Shown one piece after another: positions 12,101-27,994 of a stretch of DNA of 64,000 nt (position 1 is its first letter; each line of letters opens with the position of its first letter). The notes beneath the pieces are model-generated. The model ran no database searches. It was not told the DNA's origin and saw nothing but the letters and a program-made list of their open reading frames with translations. Made by a program: the position numbers and the translations under genes. The stretch is taken from assembly GCA_000727475.1 (NCBI GenBank), contig KL647306.1:1375609-1439608 (forward strand), read 5' to 3'. The stretch comes from Sarcocystis neurona. Taxonomy: Eukaryota; Apicomplexa; Conoidasida; Eucoccidiorida; Sarcocystidae.

Positions 12101-14510
12101 CTCGTGCAAGAATGCTCCCAGGACTTTACTCGGGAGGGACTTCGTTCCATTTCACATGCCAGTTCGCTGTTAAAGGCATCCGGCGCCGCGTCATTGGCGT
12201 AAGACAGGATTTCTAATTCACAGCTGTTATCGATGATTTGCTGCAGCAGCGAAGAAGAGGCGAAGAAAGGAAGGAGGCGTTTATGCTTTGACAAGAGCAT
12301 CAATGTGCACAACAGGTCGTTGCGCAGGTGACGCATTTGGAATGGGCTCCGCGGCCCGCACAGCTGACGAAGGAGGGACTGCAGGTTCTTCGCCAAGTCC
12401 GAGGCCTCCATATCTGTCATGCGTGCAATGTACGACGTTTCTTCTCTGATTGTGCATTCTGCCAAATTCAACACGGTTTCGATGGCCATTCCGCGGAATT
12501 CGGTGTAGGCGGCACCGCTGGGGAAGCCAGCAGCTGCTAGTGCGTCGAAATGTGCCTCTCGCAGCAGTCCAGTAAGCAGGCTGCTTTCGACGAGGTAGGA
12601 GGCCACAGCTTTGTACCGAGAGAGATCCAGCAGTACGCGCGTAACAGAAATGTGAATTACTGGAGTGGTACCGGAATGCAGGAAGGCGGTCTTGACAAGA
12701 TTTAGGACGGGGAGAAATGCTGGTAATTCGAATGGCCAATAAGCTAGACAGTTCATCCGTGTAGGAGACGAACTGATCTTGCAGTCCCTGCAGCAATGAC
12801 TCGGTACAAATTTCGGGGTCCTTCACGTATTTCGTGGGTCGAGTAACACTTCTGGACGTCTATACCAATATGCAACGCGAAACAGGCAGAAGAGTGCGAC
12901 CTGATCTGTTGACGAGCCACGCACGCCTCTTTAAGTATCCACCTGATGAAAAGAAGACACCGAACTTTCGCATTTGAACAACGCGTTGACCTGAACATGA
13001 CGAAGGATCGACAGCGAGCTGACGAGAAACCGAAAAGAAAGATCCTTCCCACAGAGGCCTTAATGTGGCACGTACGTGTTCGGGGAGACAGTTGCGCCTT
13101 CGTCACTCGGTTTGCTGTGCGAGGTTACCAAGTGCGCAAACGTACAACTGTTGTTCGTATGAGTCTCGTTGCTACCGTTATTTTCCTGCTTGCACACTTG
13201 CAGGGTTCATTCTGGGCACAAGCAGTGCTCTTCTCTTATTATCATGCTAACTTGGCGTCGCTCCTCGACGAGATGTGCCGCAGCGTTCTCCTCTGACCGG
13301 CCAGCGCCCTCAGGAAGTCAAACACAGCACTTCGAACGGCTTCGATCTGCGCACCCACTTCGTTCTGCTTCGCTTCTGACACACGTTCTCCTGCTGGCTG
13401 GCTAGTGACAGTTAAACCTGTCTGTTCCTTCTGTTGCTCTCCATCAGTTGTCACGTTGTCGGCTGTGCCCGTACCCTTACGCGCGCACACGTCTGGTGGC
13501 ACAGCAAAGCCGGCAGCTGCGCCGCCGATGTTGCCATCGTTGACGGTTGTGCCTGCGGAAAACTGTATCTCATTTCCCACGAACTGGATGCTTCCTGGAG
13601 TTGTTCGTGGTGTGTGGGCTGGACTCAGACTACCACACTCTACATTTCCTGAGGAGCGCTCCTCACTGGGAGGCGTGTGCCTCTCGACCACCTCGGCGTG
13701 CTGTTTTTCGAACTGGATGTTTTTCTTGCAGACATCTGCATATTTCGTTACCACGATCTCAGGCATAACTAAGGAAGAAGAGCAGGAGGGTGTCTCGACT
13801 TCATCAGCACAATGCGCTCTCTCGCTGTCTTGTACCATTGTATCACATTCGGATGAGACATCTACACTCTGGTTTCGGATGCCGCCCTCCAGAACTGCCG
13901 TTGCTGGGGCTTCGTTTTGAGATGGGACGTCATGCAAAGCTGATGCTGCTTCCCCTGCGGCGTCGGCACCCAACGAAGCTGCTGCTGGGTCCCCATACTG
14001 GTACGCAGCCGCCTGGCATAACGTGACGACAAACTGCACGACTGCATCTTTGTAGGTCAGTGGTTCGGACACCTTCCGAGCTACGAAAGGCTTGCTTGCC
14101 ACATTACACAGTTCGCGGAGGGCAAGACCGTATTCAGATTTTCCTCGTCGGAACCCACCCACAAGACGATGTACCAGAGGCGTGAGGCTGGGCAAGTCTG
14201 TGTATGGAATGCCATTGTAATGTGCAAGATACTGGTGGCACACTTTGATGATGGCAGCAGCGTGCCGGTCCGTTAAGTTATGTGTGTACTTGCTGTCGAA
14301 CAAATCTTCAATTTCCGCCCAGTCCACTGCATGCCGGACAACGCCCTCACTTTTACAAGCGTTCCACTGTTCAGGCGGTTTGCGTGGCACAGTTTTTTGG
14401 AGCGCGCAAGGGAAGAATCGTGGTGATGTGCTCTTTGCTGCTCCATCCGTACACGGCTGCAGTGCCCCCCAGCCGGCCGTGTAGCGACCAAGTGCGAAAG
14501 TCTCTTGCAT
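9159..14510 (-). CDS. CFAP69: CFAP69 orthologue (cilia- and flagella-associated armadillo-type protein)
   Basis: Seven exons fit in phase: 14510-13298, 12743-12084, 11799-11560, 11338-10692, 10504-9986, 9796-9631 and 9349-9159 (TAG), giving about 1211 aa. The identification rests on collinear similarity to remembered animal CFAP69: PFVARKVSEPLTYKDAV near residue 130; RHLRNDLLCTLMLLSK; MPEDFQDVESLMLCWATIVN; then CMWASITSDGASTKDYIRAG followed by TELLRDDEAVQECRGWRA and AMEVLISLWEEDQQKF; and the helical C-terminus IRLDVFCAIESL...MWGDVKFNLQAKGVQPIDV. Animal CFAP69 is about 940 aa and is needed for sperm flagellum assembly and stability. Here the extra length is mostly a low-complexity Thr/Glu/Ala-rich insert at residues about 160-390. 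In coccidia the expected site is the microgamete flagellum (inference). The exon 1/2 junction uses a weak GTCAGA donor and a CTAG acceptor. An open segment at about 12770-12830 (KDPEICTESLLQGLQ) could be an alternative exon there. Confidence 0.85.
9361..9399. repeat. CA-rich microsatellite in CFAP69 intron 6
   Basis: A CAACAACAAC run passes into (CA)n with one interruption. It sits immediately upstream, in transcript sense, of the exon 7 acceptor at 9350, where the transcript reads as a (TG)n/TTG pyrimidine-purine stretch. Confidence 0.8.
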
Positions 14511-18752
<4,242 letters not shown>

Positions 18753-21700
18753 ACTGACGTGCGCCGCTCTGTCGACCAGTTCGTCTTTTAGGTGAAATGC
18801 CCATCCAGTCCGAGAAGCGTTTTCTTCTAAAGAAGCAATGCCGTCAACGTCCCCGGTGTAATTCAAGAAATGTTCTGCCGAGACGCACAAAATCTAGACA
18901 GTCTCCGATGTGACTGACACCCGCATCTCACCCGCAATACGTGGACCACAGAGGGAAGCAGAAGCACGGGAACTTTTGACGGGAGTGAATTTCTTTTTGG
19001 GGACAGCATATCTGGGGATGAGATTCAATAGAACATTTAAGAAAACAGCTACCTTCAATACTAGCTTGTCTGTCGCTATTGATGTTACCCAAAACGATTC
19101 CTACGTGCTTCCTTCTAGACGTATACATACGAAGCCTGTGTCTTCCGTGGGACACATGTACGACGCAACGACATAGTCGTCTGCAACTCATTTGATACTG
19201 CGACCAAGTTTGTTACGTGTTCAACTTTTGTAAACTTCCTGCCCGCTACGCTGAGGTCCTGATGTCGACTTTTCTTCACCGGCCTGCAGCTGCGCTTCCC
19301 AGACGCACCCATTGAGTCCCCACGGACGTGGTTACCGAAGCAGTGGATCAACCAGAAAGGCATCTCTTGTTCCGATACGCCCGCCAGTGCTGCGCTTCGC
19401 TCACGCAAACTTTCCCTTCTGGATACGACACCGCATTTTTTGTATCATCCTCGTATTGACTAGATTATGCTAGGCGTGTCAGGTTCTGACCATATTACAC
19501 TCTCTGTGTGGTGATCAACGGCGACCCCCCACGGGTGGTGACTCGTAGTTGATTCCTCGTTGTGACGTGCGTATTACAGTGGCGTTAGCCTGATTTTGCC
19601 GCTAGTACAGCTTGTAATTTCGTCTCACCATCTGAAGGTAGCGACACTTACTCTGCGAAGCGAAGCAGCGGAAGCCGGTAAAGCGCCAGAACAAACTCAC
19701 AGTTGTTCGTGACGTCGAGACACACGCATATTCATCTACGTCTACAGATGTTTATCTCTTTTAACGTACTTCAGTGAAAGGCTGGCGCCACAGACTTCGT
19801 CGCGTGTCAGACGTCGTCCACAGCGCTACGACTTACGTGAGCCACCGCAAGCGACGACTCCCGCTGTGAAGCTGCTAGCGCCAGCCTGCTGATAACGTCG
19901 AGACAACCTTGTACTGATACACGCCTCTTCGTGATACATCGCGGCAGCACTGATGTTCTGCTCATTCGGCGAAGCGAGCACTAGTTATTTTTGAAGCGGG
20001 CGAGGCGTAACAAAAGTGCCCCTGAAAAGCGCGCGTGAAGGGAACTGAAACTCCCACTCTTACAGAAAAGAGGAAGACTGCAGAAAACGTGTCGCACGAT
20101 CCCGTTCGTAGGCCAGGGAGCTGCCTTGCTTACATACAACTTACTCTGCGCGTGTGTAATCCGCGTACAATGTACAGCTACCGGGAATAGAGGTGACTGT
20201 GTGATGTTTCACATCACACACCGCCCACTGAGCACATCCCGCAGAACGTGACCAATTTTCAACAGCCACACACACATCACCAGTGCCTCCTGAACAAAGG
20301 ACAAAGTTGCTTCTTAGTTGCTGATGTGTCACGTATTTGTAGTTGTGCTTTCTTTTTATGTGAGCAGAAGACGTCCTCTGGGAATGGCTCGACCACACGC
20401 TGCACGAAAGTCGGGCAGACTCTGAATCCAATGTATCAAATGCTGCGCTGAATTCGCCTGGAGTACGTATGCAACTGTCTACTGAAACGCGTGTACGTGT
20501 ATCTGCATGTGTGGCCGAAAAAAGCAGTATTAGCACTGCTATGACGACGACGACTAGAAAACGCGACCAGCAAACCAGCTCGGGCTGCTCGACTACTCAC
20601 CTACTTTTGTCCGTGAAGACCGCGCCTTTGAACACAGCCAGCGTTCCACGAAGGACAGATTAAAATTTGTCGTGAGCCGCTCTCTCAGCGAAGAAAGCCA
20701 CTACGGATATGCGCACGTTGGTAACACTGCGCTCCAAGAGCAGCGACGCTGTAGGTGACCCGTTCTACTGCCTCGGCACAACAGAATTTCGTGGACGTGC
20801 TACGCGGACTGCCTAGTGTTTGCATACCGTAACCGTTGCCCCCCCCAGCATGATTTCACTGGGTGTGCTACGAACTAACAGGTCGTATCCACGAACAACT
20901 CTGGCCAACAAAGTGTAGACCCATGCGCGGCGCTCGGCTTCAGCGCTAAATTGTCAAACCGTAGACCTCGTTCTCTCGCACTTTATGCATTTGTGGCATT
21001 TCGGCTTGATCAAATCTTAGGCCTTCCCTCTTAATGTGAAACATATTATTATTCACCTACTACTACTTGTAGAAGTGCATATGCATGCGGCTGTCTGAAC
21101 GGTCGCCATCACAGATGATACGTATATTCGGACTTGTGTGTGACAGGGCAGGGAGTGCTGCCTGCTGCTCACGCCGAATAGAAATAGAGGGACAGGCTGT
21201 CCAGTTCGGTGACGTCTGAACTGACACTTCCAACCTTCCAGGTACTCACGCGCGCTCGCCCGTGCTTGTGCAGGCCATTCATGACACGCGTGTATCCACG
21301 TGTGGAGTTGTGTGCAGAAGTGTTGTACCACCCAAGCGCATATGGGCAAGCTGGTAACTACCCAAATGGCAAGTACGCGTGTTGTCCTCCGGGCGTGTAG
21401 TGCGAGCGTATAAGTATTTCGCGAGGAGATACACGTGGACGTAGGGTCTTCTGCAAGCACTCCGAGTGAAAACGTGCGGGGAGAATATTGATCCGTATGT
21501 GTGCTGGGGTTCAAACACATACTCACGAAGTCATGCCTTCAACGTGAGAGGCAACAACCTGAGGTTTAATGCATAAAACGTTTCACCTGTCACCCTGCAC
21601 GTGATTGGTTTAATCGTCTGCCCTGAGTGGTTGTTCGATACAGAAATACCTCTGTGTTCGTGACACTCTCTAGAACCACAAAGAAAACTACCCTAGCTCG

Positions 21701-22072
21701 CATACCGCCAGGAAACAAACACGGTCAAAGGTCGCGGAGATGGAAACAAAACGAAACTTCGTTCGTCACATACATGTAAGTGCGGTCCAGCCGTATATGT
21801 ATACGTATACATATACACACATTCAAAACATGGGTGCGCACACGTGTCCGCTTGACGGCTGCAGTAGCCGTTCTGACGAATCAATCGGAGCACCGTCGTA
21901 CAAGAGAGGGCGAAGTCGGACGATTTCAACGCGGGCGAGGCAGCTACACGAACGCCGCGTTGTTGATTAACATGCGCTTGGTCACTTCAAGGGAAATACG
22001 TGTTTGCTTCTCTGTGTGCCCACAAGCAGGTAGGTACTCAAATTTCACACAATGACAGACACCTGCGCGGTT
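18753..22072. other. Intergenic, with one weak coding candidate
   Basis: This is the 3' flank of alpha-tubulin followed by about 3 kb with no recognisable gene. The only coding-like stretch is on the minus strand at about 19115-19430 (EQEMPFWLIHCFGNHVRG, then GKRSCRPVKKSRHQDLSVAG). It is open and compositionally plausible but has no clear ATG or splice partner. No tRNA or repeat array was seen. Confidence 0.4.
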
Positions 22073-23408
22073 TCACCTGCAGATGCTGTCGGCGGGCAAA
22101 GTCGTACGTATGTGTAACAGTAAGACGAATATGCTGAACCATTCGTTGTTGTCACTAGTTTCCCGGATTCTGGTTGCTCTGACCGGGGGCACGGAGTCCG
22201 CAGATGGTGCCTCGAGGTTCTTCGCTGAGACAACTCCACCTGTACCGACTACTTGTTCGATACATTGATATTCCAGTCTCGACGCCGGTGTGTGCGTGGC
22301 AACGAACTGCTGTAAGTGTCTCAAACTAGAGACAATATGGTCGGGAGCTTCCCAGGAGGTCATCAAGGCTTTCCTCGTGAGAAACAGCAGATGACATCGC
22401 ATGCTTTTTCATAATACAGAAGCTGCAGCTCCAAAAGTGAGTATGTCGACGTGCGCTTACCAGAACCAGGGCGTACGAGCAAGCCCTTGGCAAATTGTAA
22501 CTGACTTTGGTGGTACGTGCAAGTTCACCATACTGTGACCAAAGATATCAGCACCTAGCATTAAGGTGGATGCTAGCTCAGCGCTGAACGGAAGCGTTTG
22601 CCGGACAAGCCTCTGCAGTGTGTGGAGGACGCGGGGAAAGTGTTCTTTACGGCACGTCGCAAGCGGAATATACCGGCATTTTATCTGGCGAAAGGCACAG
22701 TACAAAAATTGGTTCGAAGCACCATTGGTCTAACGCAATGTGCAAATGCGCTCTTTAATACGCGGCCACCGGGTCCAAGTTTCCGCTCCGTCGAGAACGT
22801 AAGTGGTATGCGGCCAGTGCCGCGTTCAGCTCCCGAAGACATTTTCGGTGTCTTGCGAACAAATTCTAGTGGGCTTCAAAAGTAGTAGTACACTAGGAAC
22901 TCTAGTGCGCGGTGAGTGAACTCGTTCAGCCAAGGTTTTCTTTCACACTACGTATGGGAAGATAGAGATTGTAATGCGCATTGCTTTAGTGGTGCAGCTG
23001 TACGATAGCGTGATTTTGACAAGTGGGTAGCTGCCTCTGGGTTTTTGTGGCCACGTCTTCTGCCGTCTGTAGTGTGACTCTGGTCTGGATCCTTTTTACG
23101 TAGGAATGTGGGTTTGACCAACGGAGATGCCCCCCGCGACGAGCCATTACACGACTGCAGAGAAGATACACGCGTGAGACGGGACACGCAGGTACAATGG
23201 CTGAGGACAGTACACGTCACCTGGCCATTTGGCCTACAGGAATGGCTGGTTGTGCAAGGCGTTGATACAGCTTTGTCTCGTCGTTGGCAGGGGATTGCTT
23301 AGCGACGCAGCATTCCCCGAAATGCATGTGCGTGTGTAGTATGGCACAGAACGACGGCGGAGGTACCTGTCCACCACGTGCACAGGTGAACGGGTATCCT
23401 ACAGACAC
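22073..23408 (-). CDS. Unrecognised multi-exon protein (core exons)
   Basis: Four exons join in phase: 23408-23221 (donor GTGACG), 23154-23004 (donor GTACAG), 22612-22461 (donor GTAAGC) and 22373-22073 (TGA), about 263 aa in total. Distinctive segments are SPANDETKLYQRLAQPAIP, GGHLRWSNPHSYVKRIQTR, ELASTLMLGADIFGHSMVNL and KALMTSWEAPDHIVSSLRHL. I cannot name the family. More 5' exons are likely: a coding-like stretch on the same strand ends at 23490 with a good GTAAGC donor (phase 2, which does not match the 23408 acceptor as drawn). An ATG-led frame at 25100-24894 (MKSYLVSVFLQSP) could be the first exon. The last exon uses a weak CGAG acceptor. If the 25100 start is right, the gene is head to head with PPP1R42 with a 146-bp gap. 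Confidence 0.45.
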
Positions 23409-24893
23409 CTGAGGAATAGAACAACTGAAGCAAGGTTCTCTGTCACGCTCGACGACAGCAGGTTAGAAACCTCGCCCACAGTTGCTTACTCAGAGCTCTC
23501 CCGCAGAAAATCCCTGCAGTCTCTTTGGCGTCCCACACTCTCGAGCATGCATTCAAAACCTCTACAAGACGAGGTTCCCTCGATTTCAAACTTTGTGCAG
23601 TCATACACCACATGCATATTTACCACCCAATACGCCCAAGCACAGGAGCTTAGTAATATTTCACCTGCATGTTCATAGGGAAGGGGGTACATCAGCAGTT
23701 TTTTCGTGAGACACAAACCGCTAACTGGCACATTATCTGTCTCTATTGACTGTGTGCATCAAGGCAAAAGCATGCGTGTATGTTGCACGTATACCTTATT
23801 TAATTTACACTGTTCTTTTCAGACGCATTTGGTACTATGCAGGTGTGCAATCCATACCCAACCTTACTACGTATACCTGCTCTGCTCGACGCTCACTCGC
23901 TACGAAGTCTTTTTATAGGGAGTTCGGATAACGAGGAAACGTTATTCGTAGGTGTAAGGAAATGCACCGACTGCAGACAAGTCGAAGTCTAAAAAACTAC
24001 AGCTTTGCCTGCTTGCTTGCAGACGTGTGCCAAAAGGACGAGACAGGAACGCTGTCTAAATGCCGCTGCAGCAACCGCGCGGCAGTTGTAGGCGAAGTGT
24101 ATAGAGTTCCTGTAGTTGAATCCGCTTTAGTACGGAGTCCATGAAGAAACGAGTGCCACACACCACGTTCCCATGTACTACTGTATTTGCTCGGCCACCT
24201 CATGCCCTCAGTGATAAGTCAAATGTCACGTGCCTTGGTTCTACCTAGTTCTCAGCATGCAAGTCCACCAGCAGCGAACCAGGCATATCGTTCGTGGCAC
24301 TGTCTTTTAAAAGCCGTTCTTGCACGTAGCCAAGGATAATGTTCTACCGTGATATTTGAACTGGTGTGTCATCTGCAGAAGTCAAGTAACAGAAGATTTT
24401 GACTCACATTCTTACGAATGCCGGCGCCCTCCGAACAATCGAATTTGGTCGATGAGTTATACAGAGGTCGCACGTGCGTGCATGTTAAATGCACATCGAC
24501 ACTTTGTATTCAGACCGAGTCGAGCGGCGACCAGAAATTGTGTCGCTGGGCACGACATTCGTCATTCTCAAGGCTTCCTCACTTGAGTTGCATTTCCCTC
24601 AATTCAAAGTCAGAAAAGCGTCGTCGACGTTTGCTCTACCGTGCAGTGGTGCATGAACTCAAGGCGTAGTGCGCTCCTTCCTTGAACTCTCTTCGTCGTT
24701 TTATTGCCATAGATAGCGGGGACATCCTCTGGGTTAGAAACGGGAAAGTCCGCTGAACAACGCAGATCAATGCGCGAACTCCACTACACACTGTGTACTT
24801 GCGAGCAACCTTATACACTGTCATTTCCCGACTTCTTGCAGTTTACCTTATTCTAAGGACATCGTGAGTAGTGTCTGTCCACCAGACGGAGAT

Positions 24894-25100
24894 TTACATC
24901 ATTGGTCCGTCTGCTGTGCTACACCTCCTCCGCGTAGTGGTGCCTGAAACCTCTTTCGCATTATGAAATACGCAAACGTGCAATGTATTATCAAACTCGA
25001 CGCCGTCGCCTACGTGCGTGCAGCGAGTAGAATTTGCAAAGCACGCTGTGTTGGGTAATTGAGGACTCTGTAGAAAAACCGACACCAAATACGACTTCAT
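24894..25100 (-). CDS. Possible first exon of the minus-strand gene ending near 22073
   Basis: An ATG-led minus-strand frame at 25100 runs 68 codons (MKSYLVSVFLQSP..., CTHVGDGVEFDNTLHVCVFH). Its composition is coding-like. No family is recognised and no specific splice partner was established. Confidence 0.3.
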   Translation of the reverse strand: MKSYLVSVFLQSPQLPNTACFANSTRCTHVGDGVEFDNTLHVCVFHNAKEVSGTTTRRRCSTADGPMM

Positions 25101-25246
25101 CTCTACGTGTGCTCACGCTGCAGGAGCCCATTGGTTTACTTTGCCGTTGCAAGCTGTACGCCTAACTTGATCGCTGGTTCCTCGCTTCTTTTATACCTGC
25201 GTCTGAGCATGGTCTCACGAGCACCACTTCCATTGATGTATCAAGG

Positions 25247-27464
25247 ATGGTTGAACTGACATTCAGTACGATTCTCCGTCGATCTGCTGCAGTTCTGCGG
25301 AAGCGGCAGAGCGCGACACGCAGCTTGAGTTTCTCAAAGTCATGTGCTAATGTGAGGCAGACATGGCAGGGCGAAAATTATAAAGGCGCGGCAGTTGAAC
25401 ACATGCGCATCCTGAGTGAAGAAGTGGCGAATTCTACAGACACTACTCTCAGGAGTTCGGAGAACACAAAAATTGAAGAAGCAACAACCGTCTGTAACGC
25501 GGAGTCAAAAAAAAGTCCTTCAATATCTGCGGAGGATCTCCGCTACCACGTTACGCATATCATAGAGAACGGAGAAGATATCGATGGGTTACAAGAAGGA
25601 TTAGCTCAACGATTACCTAACGTTGAGGTTAGCGCCATTTGTAATTAAAGGCAACAATACGCTGAGACTTGGTTGGGCGGTTGCAGATTCGGAGACGCAA
25701 TCGTGAGATGGAGGTAAAAGTGACTTTGTCGCCACACTGAAAAACTGCAAGCGGGTCTTCTCATCGTCGTGACTGATGTAGGTTTAGCAGCAGCTGGCTC
25801 TAGGCCCTCTATTGTGCCCAGAGGCAAAAAATGGTAGTGACAGGCGGAGGTCCCTGTGCAATGGAGATCAACAGCAACTACCGATGAACGACTGGTTTGC
25901 TTTATGGTCCGACATACGGGTGCGAGAATGTGCTCGTATACATATATACATATATGTATAAATACATGTGTGTATAACATCCTGTGACTTCGCAGTGCTG
26001 GCAATCATTTAAGAAGGATGTGCGGCACGTCAAGACCCTAGTACCCGTGGAGATGAAGCGCGTGAATGCAACACAAATAATTAGTTTCTTCCTTCACGCT
26101 TCCTACGTATGACAAACGTTTCTTTCTGTCATTCTGTACGAAGGTAGTTGCCGAGATCCAAACACCACCTTTGACACCAGTTTTGTTCTCAGAGGCGCTC
26201 ACGAGATTTCTGTAGTGTCCGCGCTCAACGCACGTGTTATCCACGACTGAGTTCAAGAACCTCCCGCCTTTATAACAGGGTTGGGTTACCACCAAGATTT
26301 CTCCGACTTCCAGTGCGTAAATGGCCACTGGTGTAGCACCCAACATGGGCTCTTCGTATTAAATGATGCATGCATGAGTGGGGGCGCAGTAGACCTTGTA
26401 TCCAACAACAATAGGGTACTGTCAGATCAAATTTTGAGCCTCGCAGCAGCCTCTGATCGTCCTACTGCTTCACTTCGCCGCAGGTAGAGTGGTACAATTT
26501 GTAGAAGTGTAAAACTACATTTAAGTGTCACAAAGCAGCTATTACGGTTAGACCTACACATAGGTGTATACGTATATACACGTGTGTGTGTGTGACCGTG
26601 TATCCGAAAAGCGCGGCAGTGCTCTGGGAAAGTGGTAAAACGCATACGCGCAGATATATATGTATACGTACATTCGTTTTTAATATCTGTGCAGGTTGAG
26701 TTTTTATGATGACGACTGTAGCAAATGTCTCCACTTCAAAGTGTCACCACCTGTAGGACGTTAACTTTCTCTGACAGCCTTATTCACCTTGGTTTCCGCT
26801 TCAGGTACTGTATCTGTTTGACAATCGATTATCTGAAGTTGTTGGCCTGGGGCTGTGGTCTCGCCTGCGGAGAGTGTATCTTCAAAACAATTTGATCCGC
26901 TCGTTGCGGGGGGCCTTTGACAACCTTCCTTCTTTAGAGGAGCTTAACGTGGACGGCAACCGTATCCAGAGACTGGAGGGCTTGACTGCGTGTACTTGTT
27001 TAACTCGTCTTTCACTGGCGAACCAGCAAACCACCAAGCCACTGACATTTGACCTTGAGTCGCTGCGAGCTCTGTCCAAATCACTCCGTCTTCTAAACAT
27101 ATCGCACAACAGGGTTGAAGATTTGCGTCTCCTTGCAGTTTTAGGAGTGTTGGAGTCTCTTGAAGCTGCTTTTAATGATGTGCGAGGACTGGAGGTCATC
27201 GGTGTAGTCTTAGCCGGGTGTCGACACCTCAAAACTTTGAATCTCTGCAACAATCCGGTGAGTAGAACGCCAAAACGGCGTCAATACCTAAGATATATTC
27301 TGCTTCACGCCTCTGGAGAGCTCTGCGACCTGGACGGGAGAAGAGTCGCAAATGTTCAGAGAGCGTTTATTCAAGATATGCATCGCTATCTAAGATGCCC
27401 CCAGCGGCAGCGGACACATGAGACCGCAGCGTCAATAGGCGAAGAGGCAGTCTGGGTAGAATGA
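25247..27464 (+). CDS. PPP1R42: PPP1R42/LRRC67-type leucine-rich-repeat protein
   Basis: Two exons, 25247-25627 and 26805-27464 (TGA), join in phase 0 across a 1177-nt intron (GTTAGC...TTCAG) and give 346 aa. The start MVELTFSTILRRSAAVLRKR aligns with the remembered animal start MVRLTLDLIARNSN. After a low-complexity Ser/Thr/Glu insert (residues about 40-95) come DLRYHVTHIIENGEDIDGL and a chain of leucine-rich repeats: VLYLFDNRLSEVVGL, VYLQNNLIRSLRGAFDNL, LEELNVDGNRIQRLEGL, SLRLLNISHNRVEDL and LKTLNLCNNPVSRTPKRRQY. They are followed by the cap ELCDLDGRRVANVQRAFIQD. Animal PPP1R42 binds gamma-tubulin and protein phosphatase 1 at the centrosome or basal body and is testis-enriched. A microgamete basal-body role is inferred. 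The coding frame continues past the TGA; see the next entry. Confidence 0.85.
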
Positions 27465-27994
27465 GTGGTTTCTGCAGCCGAGGAAGCGAAGAGGACACCA
27501 GGGAAAGCGGCAGCAGCGGTGGCGCTGACAAGAAAGCAGAATAAGGAGCAGGAGATGCGGAAGCAGGATCAGAAGACGAGGGACCGTCACCAGCAGCAGG
27601 GGGAGAAAGTAGTAGCGCGAACGACGGCAGTGGGTCGAAAACGGTTGCAGGTACTGCTAAGCCGCTAGACCTTGTCAAACTTCATGCGGTTGAACAGATT
27701 CATCGCCCGTAGTTGAACCAGAACTACTAGAACTTCACTGCCCGTCCCGTGCCGGCTACCCCAGTGATGGTGAGAACTCCTGTAAAGCGCATTAAGGGCA
27801 CGACCGCAAACGGAATTTTCGCGCTGACCTACGAGCACCGCAACATGCAAAGAATACTTTGTATGGAAGGTGTCTTCCGAGGCTACGTGCACGTGATGTC
27901 AGTGCCCTGCTGGGACGAAGGTGACTTCATGGCCTTTCTGAACAGACACTTGTCTCCAGTAAATGGTGAGGCGGTGGTACCTCCTCGATTTTGA
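27465..27994 (+). CDS. Possible extra exons of PPP1R42 (or separate small gene)
   Basis: The PPP1R42 frame stays open after the TGA at 27462-27464 for 67 codons of basic, Lys/Gln-rich sequence (EEAKRTPGKAAAAVALTRKQ), then meets a phase-0 donor GTACTG at 27652. A phase-0 acceptor at about 27730 leads into NFTARPVPATPVMVRTPVKR, ITYEHR-like coding text and PCWDEGDFMAFLNRHLSP, with a stop at 27992-27994. Animal PPP1R42 also ends in a basic linker and a Pro/Val-rich tail, so this may be its true C-terminus if the TGA is spliced out or read through. A tiny intron GTAGAA...CTGCAG (22 nt) does not restore phase. Alternatively it is an independent gene. Confidence 0.35.

Noticed and set aside
12281..12826. 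181-codon minus-strand frame overlapping CFAP69 exon 2
   Set aside because: Its downstream part is out of frame with the conserved armadillo sequence. Only its first 20 or so residues might be an alternative exon.
22598..22885. 95-codon plus-strand frame
   Set aside because: It lies antisense to the phase-consistent minus-strand exon 22461-22612 and has no splice or family support of its own.
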